The notes: a model not told the origin generated them from the sequence alone. Shown: positions 9,625 through 18,658, counted from the first letter of the stretch. The stretch: 64,000 nt of DNA from SVQP01 sp045587385 (GCA_045587385.1 JAZNCE010000120.1:89496-153495); one strand, 5' to 3'. Translations and numbers: made by a program.

Positions 9625-11580
9625 TTATTCATTGTATTCTATGATGACAGATACGGAGGTTGAGTCAAACGCGTTGCTCTTATTCATGTTAATGACCAAA
9701 GCAATGCGATCACCCTTTTTGACATCTATCTCCAACGCACCGTCAAATACTTCGCCCGGGGAAAGCAGCACGTAGCCGTCCTTGCCGTCAAGCAACGGTT
9801 CACCGTTCTTGAGGATGGCATACATCACACCGTCGCTCTGATCGGATACGATACTGAGTGTGGGCTTATACTGCATTACGCCGTCCACGGGTGCTTCAAA
9901 CACCAGTGCAGCGTCGTAGGAATCCGGGTGCATGCTGCCTTTTGCAATCAAGGTAAATGCAGCCTTGCCCTGCCAGCGCGCATTTTGTGCGTCCCAGGTC
10001 ATTTCGGTAAACTGGCCGCGCTTTTGATGGTAGCTCATATAATACCAGTTGCCTTTTCCCTGCTCTGTTGAAAAGCCGCTTGGGAATGCGTAAAAGCTGT
10101 TGGGCTGGTCGATCACCTTATCGGAAAGATCATCCTTGACCGTGATGTTGACAAACTCTCCATCCTTGGCAAGCGCGTAGTAGCTTGTGATAAATGCACC
10201 GGGATTGCCCTTGCGCAAAAGATCCGTCAGCGAGATCTCCATAGCGGGCTCAGTCAGCGTGGTGTCAATCACCTCAGGAACGTTATTGCCAAACCACGTG
10301 TCAATCAGCTGCTTCCATACCCATTCATAATCGCGGTAGTTTTGGTCAATTTCCCAGTTTGCAATACTCAGATAGGTGCAACCGCGCGCATACGCATCCA
10401 TTCCCTGATCCAAATACTTCTCGGGCGTGGCACCGGTCTGTCGCGGTCCATCGATCTCCTGAGCAAGCATGATATGCGGTGCAAACGTACCATTAGAATA
10501 ATCCAAAGAAAATTCATGCTCGGTGTTGGGACCGTCATCAATCCAAACCACGTCGGCAAGCTCGGCAAGATCTGCTGCCGCCAGCGTACCGCGAGAGAGA
10601 GAAGCAGCGTCATGAATTGCGCCAAATTGCAGCGCATACTTACTATCGGGGCTGATCTGCTTTTGCGCAACAGCCAGCGCGTCGATCATTTGCTTGAGCT
10701 TTTGGTGGCGGAACTGATACCAAAGCTGACCGAGGTGATCGGATGCAACGGTAGACGGCGGCACAACCTGATCAAATGCGGTGTAATCCGTACCTGTTAC
10801 TGCATTCAGCGCATGGATATCTGCAAATTTTTCCTGCAGAAATGCGTGGAACTGTGCTTTTGCAGGTTCGGAATAGTCATATTCCCCTGCGCACCAGTAT
10901 TCACTTTCCGCATACTGCGAAAATGCGGGCAGATAGAACAGTACGTCGGATGCATACTTTGCCTCGTACCGCTCGACAGCTGCTGCATAAAATGCTACGG
11001 CGGCATTGACAGCACTTTCGGAACAGAATGAGATCATGGTGCGCATACCGTCGATAGAGCCACCCTTGCAAAGATTGCCGCTCGGATCGTACATCATCTG
11101 ATCAAGTCCGATGATCTTATCGTCAGCACGGCGAGTCAGGTCAATGGAAATGGCAACCTTGAGCCCCTTTGTCTTGACCACGTATTCGATCATGGGATCG
11201 AATGCAGAAAAATCATACTCGCCTGCCTTGGTGGATTCCATGCGGCTCCACGGAATATGCACCTTGATGGCATTAAATCCGGTCTCGGCAGCAGCATCCA
11301 CAATGGATTCAAATTGCGCCTGCGACATGGGAGTAAAGTTCCAGATACGGTAGATAAAGTATCTCTCGCCTACGTTACGCGGATCATTCACGACGGTTTC
11401 CTCCTGGGTGGTGTCTTCTTGCGCGTCTGTCGTTTGCTCGGGGTTCGCGGTAGTATCCTCTTGGGTGCTCTGCTCTTCACTCGATTGCTCGGGAAGCTGC
11501 TCGGACGGCGTTGTGGTGCACGCCACCGTGCCAAGGCAAAGCGCAAGCAGCAGCAAAAGTGCGATCTGTCTTACGTTCAT
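9625..11580 (-). CDS. Surface lipoprotein with GH42-like TIM-barrel glycosidase domain
   Basis: 651 residues. The signal peptide ends at a lipobox (GTVAC, Cys about 21), followed by a Ser/Thr/Glu/Gln-rich linker to about residue 65. The barrel begins YRIWNFTPMSQAQFESIV, continues through NAIKVHIPWSRMES and contains DYSEPAKAQFHAFLQEKF followed by LNAVTGTDYTAFDQV, a block typical of GH42/clan GH-A beta-galactosidase-like proteins. The last 200 residues look like a beta-sandwich carbohydrate-binding domain. It probably cleaves or binds a galactoside or related glycan at the cell surface. The catalytic Glu residues cannot be assigned with certainty. It lies 12 bases after the CobW-like gene, which suggests one operon. 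Confidence 0.78.
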   Translation of the reverse strand: MNVRQIALLLLLALCLGTVACTTTPSEQLPEQSSEEQSTQEDTTANPEQTTDAQEDTTQEETVVNDPRNVGERYFIYRIWNFTPMSQAQFESIVDAAAETGFNAIKVHIPWSRMESTKAGEYDFSAFDPMIEYVVKTKGLKVAISIDLTRRADDKIIGLDQMMYDPSGNLCKGGSIDGMRTMISFCSESAVNAAVAFYAAAVERYEAKYASDVLFYLPAFSQYAESEYWCAGEYDYSEPAKAQFHAFLQEKFADIHALNAVTGTDYTAFDQVVPPSTVASDHLGQLWYQFRHQKLKQMIDALAVAQKQISPDSKYALQFGAIHDAASLSRGTLAAADLAELADVVWIDDGPNTEHEFSLDYSNGTFAPHIMLAQEIDGPRQTGATPEKYLDQGMDAYARGCTYLSIANWEIDQNYRDYEWVWKQLIDTWFGNNVPEVIDTTLTEPAMEISLTDLLRKGNPGAFITSYYALAKDGEFVNITVKDDLSDKVIDQPNSFYAFPSGFSTEQGKGNWYYMSYHQKRGQFTEMTWDAQNARWQGKAAFTLIAKGSMHPDSYDAALVFEAPVDGVMQYKPTLSIVSDQSDGVMYAILKNGEPLLDGKDGYVLLSPGEVFDGALEIDVKKGDRIALVINMNKSNAFDSTSVSVIIEYNE

Positions 11581-11592
11581 AGCGTCTCCTTA

Positions 11593-12540
11593 TCAATAAA
11601 AGGTTGCGACCTCTTGGGTGGGCTTGGTGGCAAATTCGGTCTTTTCCGCGTAAAGCACGGGACCGGGTCTGCCGTAAAGCTTATGCTTTTCAATCTTGAT
11701 CTTGGCGGTCACGACCGTCCAATCGCGGGTCTTGAAGTTGGTCGCTGTCGGGAAATAGCAGACAAGCGCGTTATATGCAATATCGTCTGCGCAGCAGGTC
11801 ATAACGTGTCTGCCGATGACAAGTCCGTTCTTGCCCAGCGCGCGGTCACGCGCCACGATGCCCTTGAAGCGTACAGTCTTGCCGTCGTACTTTTCTGTAT
11901 CCTCCGCAAGATCGCGGTACCAAACGGCATAGTCCTCGTCCTTGATGTCAATGATGGGTGCATCAATATCAAAAGGCAGCGGATCTTCGATCTCGTCGTA
12001 TTCCACGTGTCCGTCCGGATAATCGTAGGTAATGGACGCGCGGGTGCTTACGCTGCGCACCACGCGATGGATCTCCTCTTTATCAATGACCTCGGGTGTG
12101 CGGTTGAGCACGATCATTTCGCAATCCTGCAGCTTATCTACCATAAGCTGACGCATATTTGCATTGTAGGTCAAAAATGTCTTGGCGTCCGCAAACATCA
12201 TGTTCTGGAAAATAAACCAGTCTGCGGGCAATGCGGCATACAGCTTGGAGAGCAGCCACATACCGTTATATTCGATGATCACGCGATCGATCTTGTGCTT
12301 TTTGTAAAGCAGGGTCAGATAGTCACGCGTCAGCATTTCGGGATCGTCAAGCAACTCAAGATAGACGTTCTTGCCCCAGAATCGGTCAAGATCCAGCTCC
12401 TCAATGCCCTCTTCGCACATGATCAGCAGCGTTTTTTCACCCGAATTGAAGCGCTGATCCTCCATGGACTCCTGAATGATGTGCGTTTTGCCACCCTCCA
12501 AAAAGCCCGTGAAGACGTATACGGGAATTTTGTTTGCCAT
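11593..12540 (-). CDS. CobW-like P-loop GTPase fused to a DUF1980/TIGR03943-like domain
   Basis: 315 residues. The N-terminal half is a CobW/COG0523-type P-loop domain with Walker A GFLEGGKT at residues 12-19, but the metal-site CxCC of true CobW metallochaperones is absent at the matching place (EEGIEELD follows the early strand). The C-terminal third (about 215-310) holds GKTVRFKGIVARDRALG and GRHVMTCCADD, as in the DUF1980 domain of YcgQ-type proteins that accompany zinc-linked permeases. A fused GTPase-DUF1980 architecture suggests a role in metal (perhaps zinc) handling with the His-rich CobW protein encoded 2 bases upstream. That role is inferred; domain identity rests on motif memory. 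Confidence 0.72.
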   Translation of the reverse strand: MANKIPVYVFTGFLEGGKTHIIQESMEDQRFNSGEKTLLIMCEEGIEELDLDRFWGKNVYLELLDDPEMLTRDYLTLLYKKHKIDRVIIEYNGMWLLSKLYAALPADWFIFQNMMFADAKTFLTYNANMRQLMVDKLQDCEMIVLNRTPEVIDKEEIHRVVRSVSTRASITYDYPDGHVEYDEIEDPLPFDIDAPIIDIKDEDYAVWYRDLAEDTEKYDGKTVRFKGIVARDRALGKNGLVIGRHVMTCCADDIAYNALVCYFPTATNFKTRDWTVVTAKIKIEKHKLYGRPGPVLYAEKTEFATKPTQEVATFY

Positions 12541-12542
12541 GA

Positions 12543-13760
12543 TTATCCCTCCGAACGCTTGAGCGTGACACCCAGCAGCTCACCGATGGCATCAATATTC
12601 AAATTCGAGCCGATAACGCACAGTCTGCCGATAATGCCTGCTGCACCCGTGCGAATATCGGGCTCACCGGGAACGTAGTCAAAGTGGATCCAGTTGCCCC
12701 CGTCCCCTGCTACGATGCCCTTTGCGCGCAGCACGATGCCATACTTGCCCTCGTCGCAAAGCTCGTCAAGCTGCTGTGCAAGTTTCTCTGCATTGAACTT
12801 TGCCGTGGTTTCCGCACCTGCGCTGACGAATACTTCGTCTGCGTGGTGGTGATGGTGATGACCGCCGCAGCCGCAGCTGCAGGTCTCGCCATGCTCGTGA
12901 TGATGTTCATGTTCGTGTCCGTGTTCGTGATCATGATCATGACAACCGCAATCGCAGTGCTCGTCGTGATCATGGTGATGATGCTCATGCTCATGATCGT
13001 GGCAGCCGCAATCGCAGTGCTCGTCATGGTCATGATGATGGTGATGCTCGTGCTCATGCTCGTGATCGTGACAGCCGCACTCGCAGTGCTCGTCATGATC
13101 GTGGTGGTGATGATGCTCGTGCTCGTGGTGTGCGTGAGCCAGTCTTGCAAGCTCTGCCTCTAAGGTGTCCTTGCGCTCCATCGCCTCGAGCAGCTGCTCT
13201 GCGCTCAGAATATCCCAATCGGTTGTCACAATGGTTGCGGTTGCGTTGTGCTCACGCAGCATAGCAACGCACTCGGAAATCTTCTTTTCGCTTGCAGTAC
13301 CGGTGTGAGAGAGTACGATACAGCCTGCGTTGGCAACCTGATCGTTAAAGAACTCACCGAAGTTCTTCATATACATTTTGCACTTGCCTGCATCCACAAC
13401 GGTGGTGAACGCATTGAGCTCTGCACCCTCTACGTGCAAGTTCTGCACCGCTCTGATAACGTCGGACAGCTTGCCGACGCCCGAGGGCTCGATCAGAATT
13501 CTGTCGGGGGCGTACTGCTCCAGCACCTGCGTCAGCGCCTTGCCAAAGTCACCGACCAGCGAGCAGCAGATGCAGCCGGAATTCATTTCGTTGATCTGAA
13601 TACCTGCCTCTGCAAGAAAGCCGCCGTCAATGCCGATCTCACCGAATTCGTTTTCGATCAGCACCAGCTTCTCGCCCGCATAAGCCTGCTCGATCATTTT
13701 TTTGATCAGCGTGGTCTTACCCGCGCCCAAAAAACCGGAAAAAATATCAATCTTGGTCAT
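12543..13760 (-). CDS. CobW/ZNG1-type GTPase metallochaperone with His/Cys-rich repeat insert
   Basis: 405 residues. Walker A GFLGAGKTT (residues 9-17), ENEFGEIGIDGG and the metal-binding GCICC (62-66) mark a COG0523 metal-transfer GTPase. Family members insert metals such as zinc into client proteins using GTP energy. Between the GTPase and the C-terminal CobW domain (about 310-405, IGRLCVIGSNLNID) lies a 98-residue insert (209-306) made almost only of His, Asp, Glu, Cys and Gly. Start: the ATG at 13760 directly precedes TKIDIFSGFLG and overlaps the upstream gene by 14 bases; a longer in-frame extension would run through the neighbouring coding sequence. It is followed within 2 bases by a second CobW-like gene. 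Confidence 0.9.
   Translation of the reverse strand: MTKIDIFSGFLGAGKTTLIKKMIEQAYAGEKLVLIENEFGEIGIDGGFLAEAGIQINEMNSGCICCSLVGDFGKALTQVLEQYAPDRILIEPSGVGKLSDVIRAVQNLHVEGAELNAFTTVVDAGKCKMYMKNFGEFFNDQVANAGCIVLSHTGTASEKKISECVAMLREHNATATIVTTDWDILSAEQLLEAMERKDTLEAELARLAHAHHEHEHHHHHDHDEHCECGCHDHEHEHEHHHHHDHDEHCDCGCHDHEHEHHHHDHDEHCDCGCHDHDHEHGHEHEHHHEHGETCSCGCGGHHHHHHADEVFVSAGAETTAKFNAEKLAQQLDELCDEGKYGIVLRAKGIVAGDGGNWIHFDYVPGEPDIRTGAAGIIGRLCVIGSNLNIDAIGELLGVTLKRSEG
12843..13136 (-). repeat. In-frame tandem repeats encoding a His/Cys metal-binding insert
   Basis: Codes for residues 209-306 of the CobW protein. Three near-identical units HDHDEHC(E/D)CGCHDH at residues 220-233, 243-256 and 263-276 are joined by His/Glu runs. 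A fourth, diverged unit HEHGETCSCGCGGH is at 288-301. Units are about 20-23 residues apart. Each holds a CxCGC cluster, giving 12 Cys and dozens of His. Confidence 0.92.
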
Positions 13761-15456
13761 AGTAATCTGAATCCTTTTTCTTAGTGCCTCTGTATACGTA
13801 GTTGAGTCTGCCCAGAGGTGCGGCATCACCCTTATCGTAAAAGTCCTCAACGCTCGTCAGCTCCTCGGTGCTGTCCGCAACCTTGAACCAAACGGTAAAA
13901 TCGTCCTGATCAAGACCAATGACTGCGCGAGGTGCGATAACCAGCAGCATATTGCCCTGGCAGCGATACACGATATCACCGAAATCAGCGGCGCGCAAGC
14001 CGTCCACAATGACACCAACCGTGCTGGTGTGATCATCTACGGGCTTGTTGTTCAGCACGTACTGATATTCCTTACCACCGTCGGTATTGAGGTAAATTCT
14101 CAACCATGTGCCCGTACCATCATACGGCTTGACTTCTTCCTTGGTCACGATGCCGAAATAGATGAAATCGTCATCATGGCTGACGGTCACGCCGGTAATG
14201 GCATTGCGCTGGGTGTGATTTTCATATACGGTGCCATAGCCCTCTGCGTTTCTTGCAAAATCGCCGTCCGAGAAGTTGTGGTACTCTGCCCAGATCTCCT
14301 CTGCCTCGTCCTGCTCGGAATCGTTGTTGTAATCCACGGGAGAAAGCTCGGCAAAGCTGTCGTATTCGTCTACGCCCTTATACTTACGGACGTAGTCAAC
14401 CAGCTGCATGAAATAGTTATCAAAGTAGCCGCCGCGCATCATTTCCAAATCACGGCTGTACTCATAGTTGGCGCAGTCCACAAACATGATAGGACGCTCG
14501 GGAATACCCTGCCATCTGCCCGCGATCCATTCGTTCCAGCCTGTGACAAGCACGATGGGCGGATCGGTTTCGATGGCGCGGTCAAACTGCTCGGCAAAAT
14601 TGTAGCCGTGCAGATACGCATCGGGATCGGGATCGTTATGCATATCGTGGAAGCCTCTGCCGTTGTTATCGGTCTCACCGTACATGACGGAGTCGCCAAA
14701 TCGCAGCTGAGGATGCTGGGCAACGGATACGTTGATAACCTCGTTCTCGCCCTTGAGATTTTCAAATACACGCTGCGGACGGGTAAAGTCCATCCAGGGC
14801 CAGCCACCCTGCTTATCGGGCTCGTTGGGCCACTGCGACATCTTGATATTAAAGAATTCTCTGCACTCGGGCGAGCACTCCTCTTCTACCGCGATGATCA
14901 CGGGCTTGCCTTCAAAGCAGAACCACGTGTCGGGGCAATACTTTGGCGCATAGATCTTGTCGTAGATCTCCTGCACGGTCTTGCCGGAATGAGTGTTGGT
15001 ATAGAACATCACCTTGGGGATCTTCCAGCCGTCCTTGGCGTATTCGTCCAGCACGCGCATGACGAGCTTGACGTTATGCTCATAAATGCAGGCGTTGGTA
15101 GTATCAAAGAACAAAAAGTCGATGTCTGCCTGAATCAGCAGCTTCATGTGACGGCGCACGACCCACTCGTCATCCGAATAGTAGTAGCCGTAAAAAGGCT
15201 CGCCCCAGTGATGATAAGTGCCGATCTTGCCCCAGTATTCCGCATCCACGTGCTCTCCAGCATCGGGGTGCTCCGCGGTGATCTTGGAAATGTCGTAAGG
15301 CTTGTGTCTGCCGTGCTCACCCAGCCACAGGAAATAGAACATTCCCACAAGGCGTCCTTCTCTGCGTGCGGGGGCGTTTTCGCGGTCGGCTGTTTTTCTG
15401 CCCAGCGCGTCGATTGCCATCAAGGGACCATTGGCGTAGTTCTTATACTGTTCCAT
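13747..15456 (-). CDS. GH99/GH71-like TIM-barrel glycosidase with C-terminal CBM9-like domain
   Basis: 569 residues with no signal peptide, so probably cytosolic. The N-terminal 370 residues contain GMFYFLWLGEHGRH, TYHHWGEPFYGYYYSDDEWV, DIDFLFFDTTNA and VLVTGWNEWIAGRW, as in GH99/GH71-like endo-acting alpha-mannanase/glucanase relatives. The WNEW motif is a usual part of the GH99 active-site region. Residues about 390-560 look like a CBM9/DOMON-type beta-sandwich (IYFGIVTKEEVKPYDGTGTWLRIYLNTDGG region). The substrate is unknown. It lies 32 bases after the DUF1667 gene and overlaps the CobW start, consistent with one long transcript. Confidence 0.8.
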   Translation of the reverse strand: MEQYKNYANGPLMAIDALGRKTADRENAPARREGRLVGMFYFLWLGEHGRHKPYDISKITAEHPDAGEHVDAEYWGKIGTYHHWGEPFYGYYYSDDEWVVRRHMKLLIQADIDFLFFDTTNACIYEHNVKLVMRVLDEYAKDGWKIPKVMFYTNTHSGKTVQEIYDKIYAPKYCPDTWFCFEGKPVIIAVEEECSPECREFFNIKMSQWPNEPDKQGGWPWMDFTRPQRVFENLKGENEVINVSVAQHPQLRFGDSVMYGETDNNGRGFHDMHNDPDPDAYLHGYNFAEQFDRAIETDPPIVLVTGWNEWIAGRWQGIPERPIMFVDCANYEYSRDLEMMRGGYFDNYFMQLVDYVRKYKGVDEYDSFAELSPVDYNNDSEQDEAEEIWAEYHNFSDGDFARNAEGYGTVYENHTQRNAITGVTVSHDDDFIYFGIVTKEEVKPYDGTGTWLRIYLNTDGGKEYQYVLNNKPVDDHTSTVGVIVDGLRAADFGDIVYRCQGNMLLVIAPRAVIGLDQDDFTVWFKVADSTEELTSVEDFYDKGDAAPLGRLNYVYRGTKKKDSDYYDQD

Positions 15457-15488
15457 GATAAAGCTCCTTTTCTCTGATTTGCAGTTGG

Positions 15489-15842
15489 TTATTCGACGTA
15501 AGAAGTTACGATAATGTCTGCACCCGTGCCAAGCAGGTTGGCAATGACAACGTCACCCTGCTTGACGGTAGCGGGGGCTACGCAAGCGTTGATCTCCTTC
15601 ATGCAATCAAACAGCAGCTCCTTGGGAACTGCTTTATTGGACTTAACGGCAACCACCTCACCACTCTCGGTCATAACGGTGGTGGTCAGCGTTCTCGTAG
15701 GTGCGGTGCATTCCGCAACAGCATAGTCAGTGCCGCGCTTGCAGGCGTTACCCTTAACGCTCAGCACCTTTTTGTCCTCCAGCTCCACGGTCAGCGTGCA
15801 GCCGCGAGGACAAATGATACAAGTCATTTCTCTTTGTGCCAT
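15489..15842 (-). CDS. DUF1667 protein of the GlpA-like dehydrogenase cluster
   Basis: 117 residues. It starts MAQREMTCIICPRGCTL with a CxxC-P-x-GC cluster, followed by another Cys (GNACKRG), the DUF1667 signature; the cysteines may bind a metal or Fe-S cluster. In many Firmicutes this small protein is encoded last in a three-gene set with a GlpA-like dehydrogenase and a pyridine-nucleotide oxidoreductase, exactly as here. The ATG at 15842 is 4 bases after the upstream stop, with GGAGG in the upstream coding end. Probably an electron-transfer or structural subunit. Confidence 0.9.
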   Translation of the reverse strand: MAQREMTCIICPRGCTLTVELEDKKVLSVKGNACKRGTDYAVAECTAPTRTLTTTVMTESGEVVAVKSNKAVPKELLFDCMKEINACVAPATVKQGDVVIANLLGTGADIIVTSYVE

Positions 15843-15846
15843 GACT

Positions 15847-17091
15847 TTAATCCTCCAATCCGATCGTGATCGTGCCCTCTGCCAGCTCGGCAAGCACCTG
15901 GGCGGTCAGCTTGACCGTCTCCATCTCACCGGGGGCGAGCTTGATCTTCTTTTTATTCGAAATTATGCGGTCACCGCACTTGACAACGACTCTCTTGTCG
16001 CGGAATACGTCGGCAACGCGGAAATATACTGTCGTATCCTGTGCGCTGGTGATCTTCTGCGGCACGGTGTAACGTACGCCGCCTACGGGCTGCAAGGTAA
16101 TATCCACGCGCTCGCTTTGCTTATCTGCAAGATAGTCTGCAGCAGCGCAGCCTGCAATTTCAGCTTCCTCGGATACGTAGTCCACCAAGTCGTGCACGTG
16201 CAGCACGTTACCGCATGCAAACACACCGGGAATGGAGGTCTGTCTGCTCTGGTCGGTCACAGCACCGCCCGTGATTCTGTCCATGGTAATGCCCGCGCCC
16301 TTGGTCAGTTCGTTCTCGGGAAGCAGACCGCAGGAAAGCAGCAGCGTATCGCACGCGATGTACTGCTCGGTCTCCTTGATGGGATTGCGGCGCTCGTCCA
16401 CCTTGGCGATAGTCACGCCCGTGACTCTGTCCTTACCGTGGATCTGTACAACGGTGTGCGACAGCATCAGCGGAATACCGAAATCGTTCAGGCACTGCTC
16501 GATATTACGCGCCAAGCCGCCCGAATAAGGCATCAGCTCGCAAACAGCCTTGACCTTTGCGCCTTCGAGCGTCATGCGGCGCGCCATGATCAGACCGATA
16601 TCACCCGAACCGAGGATAACGACCTCTTTACCGGGCATATAGCCCTTGATATTGACATATTTCTGTGCAGTACCTGCGGTATAGATACCCGAGGGACGTG
16701 CACCTGCGATATTGAGCGCACCCTTGGGACGCTCGCGGCAGCCCATGGCAAGAATGATCGCCTCTGCCTGAATGTGCATAATACCGTCTGTGGGATTGAC
16801 TGCGGTGATCACCTTGTCCTCGGTAATACCGGTTACCATGGTGCCCACCTTGTAAGGAATGCCCAGCTCCTTGACCTGCTCTGCATAGCGAGCGGCATAC
16901 TCGGGGCCTGTCAGCTCCTCACCGAATTTATGAAGACCGAAGCCGTTATGAATGCACTGGCGCAGAATGCCGCCCAGATGTGCTTCGCGCTCCAAAATCA
17001 GCAGATCGGTCACGCCTGCCTTATATGCAGCAACTGCCGCGCTCATGCCTGCGGGGCCGCCGCCGACGATTACCAAAGATACCTTAGTCAT
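15847..17091 (-). CDS. NAD(P)/FAD-dependent oxidoreductase partner of the GlpA-like protein
   Basis: 414 residues. The N-terminal FAD-binding GGGPAGMSAAVAAYKAG (residues 8-24) and a second nucleotide-binding VVILGSGDIGLIMARRMTLEGA near 150-170 place it in the pyridine nucleotide-disulfide-type oxidoreductase family. It contains AMGCRERPKGALNI and a C-terminal segment specific to the GlpA/DUF1667 partners. No redox-active CxxC of the thioredoxin-reductase type is visible. It probably passes electrons from the glycerol-3-phosphate-dehydrogenase-like subunit to a soluble carrier. Its ATG overlaps the upstream gene by 8 bases. Confidence 0.9.
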   Translation of the reverse strand: MTKVSLVIVGGGPAGMSAAVAAYKAGVTDLLILEREAHLGGILRQCIHNGFGLHKFGEELTGPEYAARYAEQVKELGIPYKVGTMVTGITEDKVITAVNPTDGIMHIQAEAIILAMGCRERPKGALNIAGARPSGIYTAGTAQKYVNIKGYMPGKEVVILGSGDIGLIMARRMTLEGAKVKAVCELMPYSGGLARNIEQCLNDFGIPLMLSHTVVQIHGKDRVTGVTIAKVDERRNPIKETEQYIACDTLLLSCGLLPENELTKGAGITMDRITGGAVTDQSRQTSIPGVFACGNVLHVHDLVDYVSEEAEIAGCAAADYLADKQSERVDITLQPVGGVRYTVPQKITSAQDTTVYFRVADVFRDKRVVVKCGDRIISNKKKIKLAPGEMETVKLTAQVLAELAEGTITIGLED

Positions 17092-18532
17092 TGTGCTCCC
17101 CTCCCTTGGTTCTGCCGTAGTTAATGATAGATGCGCCGCCCGACTTGGTGACCTGCTCGTAAGGAATGCCCATCTCTCTGGACAGAATCTCTACGATGAT
17201 GGAAGAACAGAAGCCGCCCTGGCATCTGCCCATGCCGCTTCTGGTACGGCGCTTGACGCCGTCCACGTCGCGCGCACCGGGATTGGTACGGATGGCTGCC
17301 ACGATCTCGCCCTCGCTGACACCCTCGCAGCGGCAGACCATGTTGCCGTATGCGGGGTTCTCTTTGATGACCTCGTTCTTCTGATCATCAGTCATTTTGT
17401 TGAACTTGATGGCTCCCTTGGTGCGTACGGGCGACCAATCGTCCTTTTTCTCAAGAGTCAATCCCTCGGCAGCAAGCAGCTCTGCGCAATACTCTGCAAG
17501 TGCAGGTGCGCTGGTCAGACCGGGGCTTTCAATACCGCCAAAGGTGATAAAGCCGGGTGCGGATGCATGGATGATGAAGTCACCCGTGCTGCCAACAGCA
17601 CGCAAGCCCGTAAAGCTGGTAATCACAGCGTTAAACGGAATGTTCTGCACGTATCTTGCACTCTGCGCGCGGATCGATGCAGTGCCTGCTGCGGTGGTGT
17701 CAAGGTCTTCCTTATCGGTCAGTTCCTCTGCGGTGGGACCAAGCATGACGTTGCCGCCCGTGGTGGCGGTCACAAGTATACCCTTACCCTTGGGGGTGGG
17801 AGTGGAAAACAGAGTAAAGTTGGTCAAGGAAGGCGTGAACGCCTTGTCCAGCACCATGTATTCACCGCGTCTGGGGTGAACGCTAAAGGAATCGTCACCT
17901 ACCATAGCGGCGATCTTATCGGAATACAAGCCTGCGCAGTTGACAACGTACTTTGCGCGCACACTCTGCTCTCCTGCATACAGCACGTAAGCATCATCCT
18001 CGCGCTCAATGCGGTCAACCTCAAAATTGCGGATAAACTCAGCGCCGTTATCCATTGCATGTCCAAGACCTGCATCGCAAAGACCAAAGGGGCTGACGAT
18101 GGCGCCCGTGGGTGCGTAGAGCGCGCAGGTTACCTCCTCGGTGACGTGGGGCTCAAGTGCTACCACGCCCTCGCGGTCCAGCAGCGCGAGATCGCGCACG
18201 CCGTTTTTGACACCGCGCTCGTAAAGGTCGCTAAGGGTTGCCTTGTCCTCATCGGTATATCCAAGTACCAGCGAACCGTTGCGCACGTACTTGACACCGA
18301 GATCGCGACAAACCTGCTCCATCATTTCAGAGCCGCGCACGTTAAAGCGTGCCTTAAGCGTGCCGGGCTTTGCATCAAAGCCTGCGTGCACAATGGCACT
18401 ATTGGCACGGGATGCACCCGTGCAGACGTCGTTTGCGCGATCCACAACGCAAACGCTGAGCTTGTAAGCGGACAGCTCGCGTGCACACAGTGCACCGACC
18501 ACACCCGCTCCGACGATACATACGTCAAACAT
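17084..18532 (-). CDS. GlpA-like FAD-dependent dehydrogenase with BFD-type [2Fe-2S] domain
   Basis: 482 residues. The N-terminal dinucleotide-binding VCIVGAGVVGALCARELSAY begins at residue 4, followed by a DAO-type FAD domain. The C-terminal Cys cluster (VCRCEGVSEGEI ... GRCQGGFC) is that of the bacterioferritin-associated ferredoxin-like [2Fe-2S] domain found in anaerobic glycerol-3-phosphate dehydrogenases and related amino-acid oxidases. The start at 18532 has CGGAGG 6-7 bases upstream; an in-frame start 30 bases earlier lacks an RBS. It is first in a minus-strand transcript with its two partner genes. The substrate (glycerol-3-phosphate or another hydroxy/amine compound) cannot be fixed from sequence. 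Confidence 0.9.
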   Translation of the reverse strand: MFDVCIVGAGVVGALCARELSAYKLSVCVVDRANDVCTGASRANSAIVHAGFDAKPGTLKARFNVRGSEMMEQVCRDLGVKYVRNGSLVLGYTDEDKATLSDLYERGVKNGVRDLALLDREGVVALEPHVTEEVTCALYAPTGAIVSPFGLCDAGLGHAMDNGAEFIRNFEVDRIEREDDAYVLYAGEQSVRAKYVVNCAGLYSDKIAAMVGDDSFSVHPRRGEYMVLDKAFTPSLTNFTLFSTPTPKGKGILVTATTGGNVMLGPTAEELTDKEDLDTTAAGTASIRAQSARYVQNIPFNAVITSFTGLRAVGSTGDFIIHASAPGFITFGGIESPGLTSAPALAEYCAELLAAEGLTLEKKDDWSPVRTKGAIKFNKMTDDQKNEVIKENPAYGNMVCRCEGVSEGEIVAAIRTNPGARDVDGVKRRTRSGMGRCQGGFCSSIIVEILSREMGIPYEQVTKSGGASIINYGRTKGGEHND

Positions 18533-18582
18533 AAAAATCCTCCGTTTTCCATAGTATGGCATTATATTTTTATTCAGAATAT

Positions 18583-18611
18583 ATTATATCACCAATCCCC
18601 TTTTCCGTCAA
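18583..18611 (-). promoter_or_regulatory. Sigma-A promoter for the GlpA-like to GH42 transcript
   Basis: Minus strand TTGACG, 17 bases, TATAAT, about 50 bases before the ATG at 18532. It lies back-to-back, without overlap, with the divergent promoter for the beta-propeller gene. Confidence 0.85.
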
Positions 18612-18629
18612 GAAAATTCCGCATTTTTC

Positions 18630-18658
18630 TTGACAATTTTTCATGGGTATGTTAGACT
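18630..18658 (+). promoter_or_regulatory. Sigma-A promoter for the beta-propeller glycosidase gene
   Basis: TTGACA, 17 bases, TAGACT; the start codon lies 35 bases downstream. The 19 bases between the two divergent -35 boxes would allow joint control by one regulator, but no clear operator is seen. Confidence 0.75.

Noticed and set aside
12843..13136. Possible CRISPR-like or satellite repeat
   Set aside because: The repeats are in frame, adjoining, and encode a His/Cys insert of a CobW protein; there are no unique spacers.
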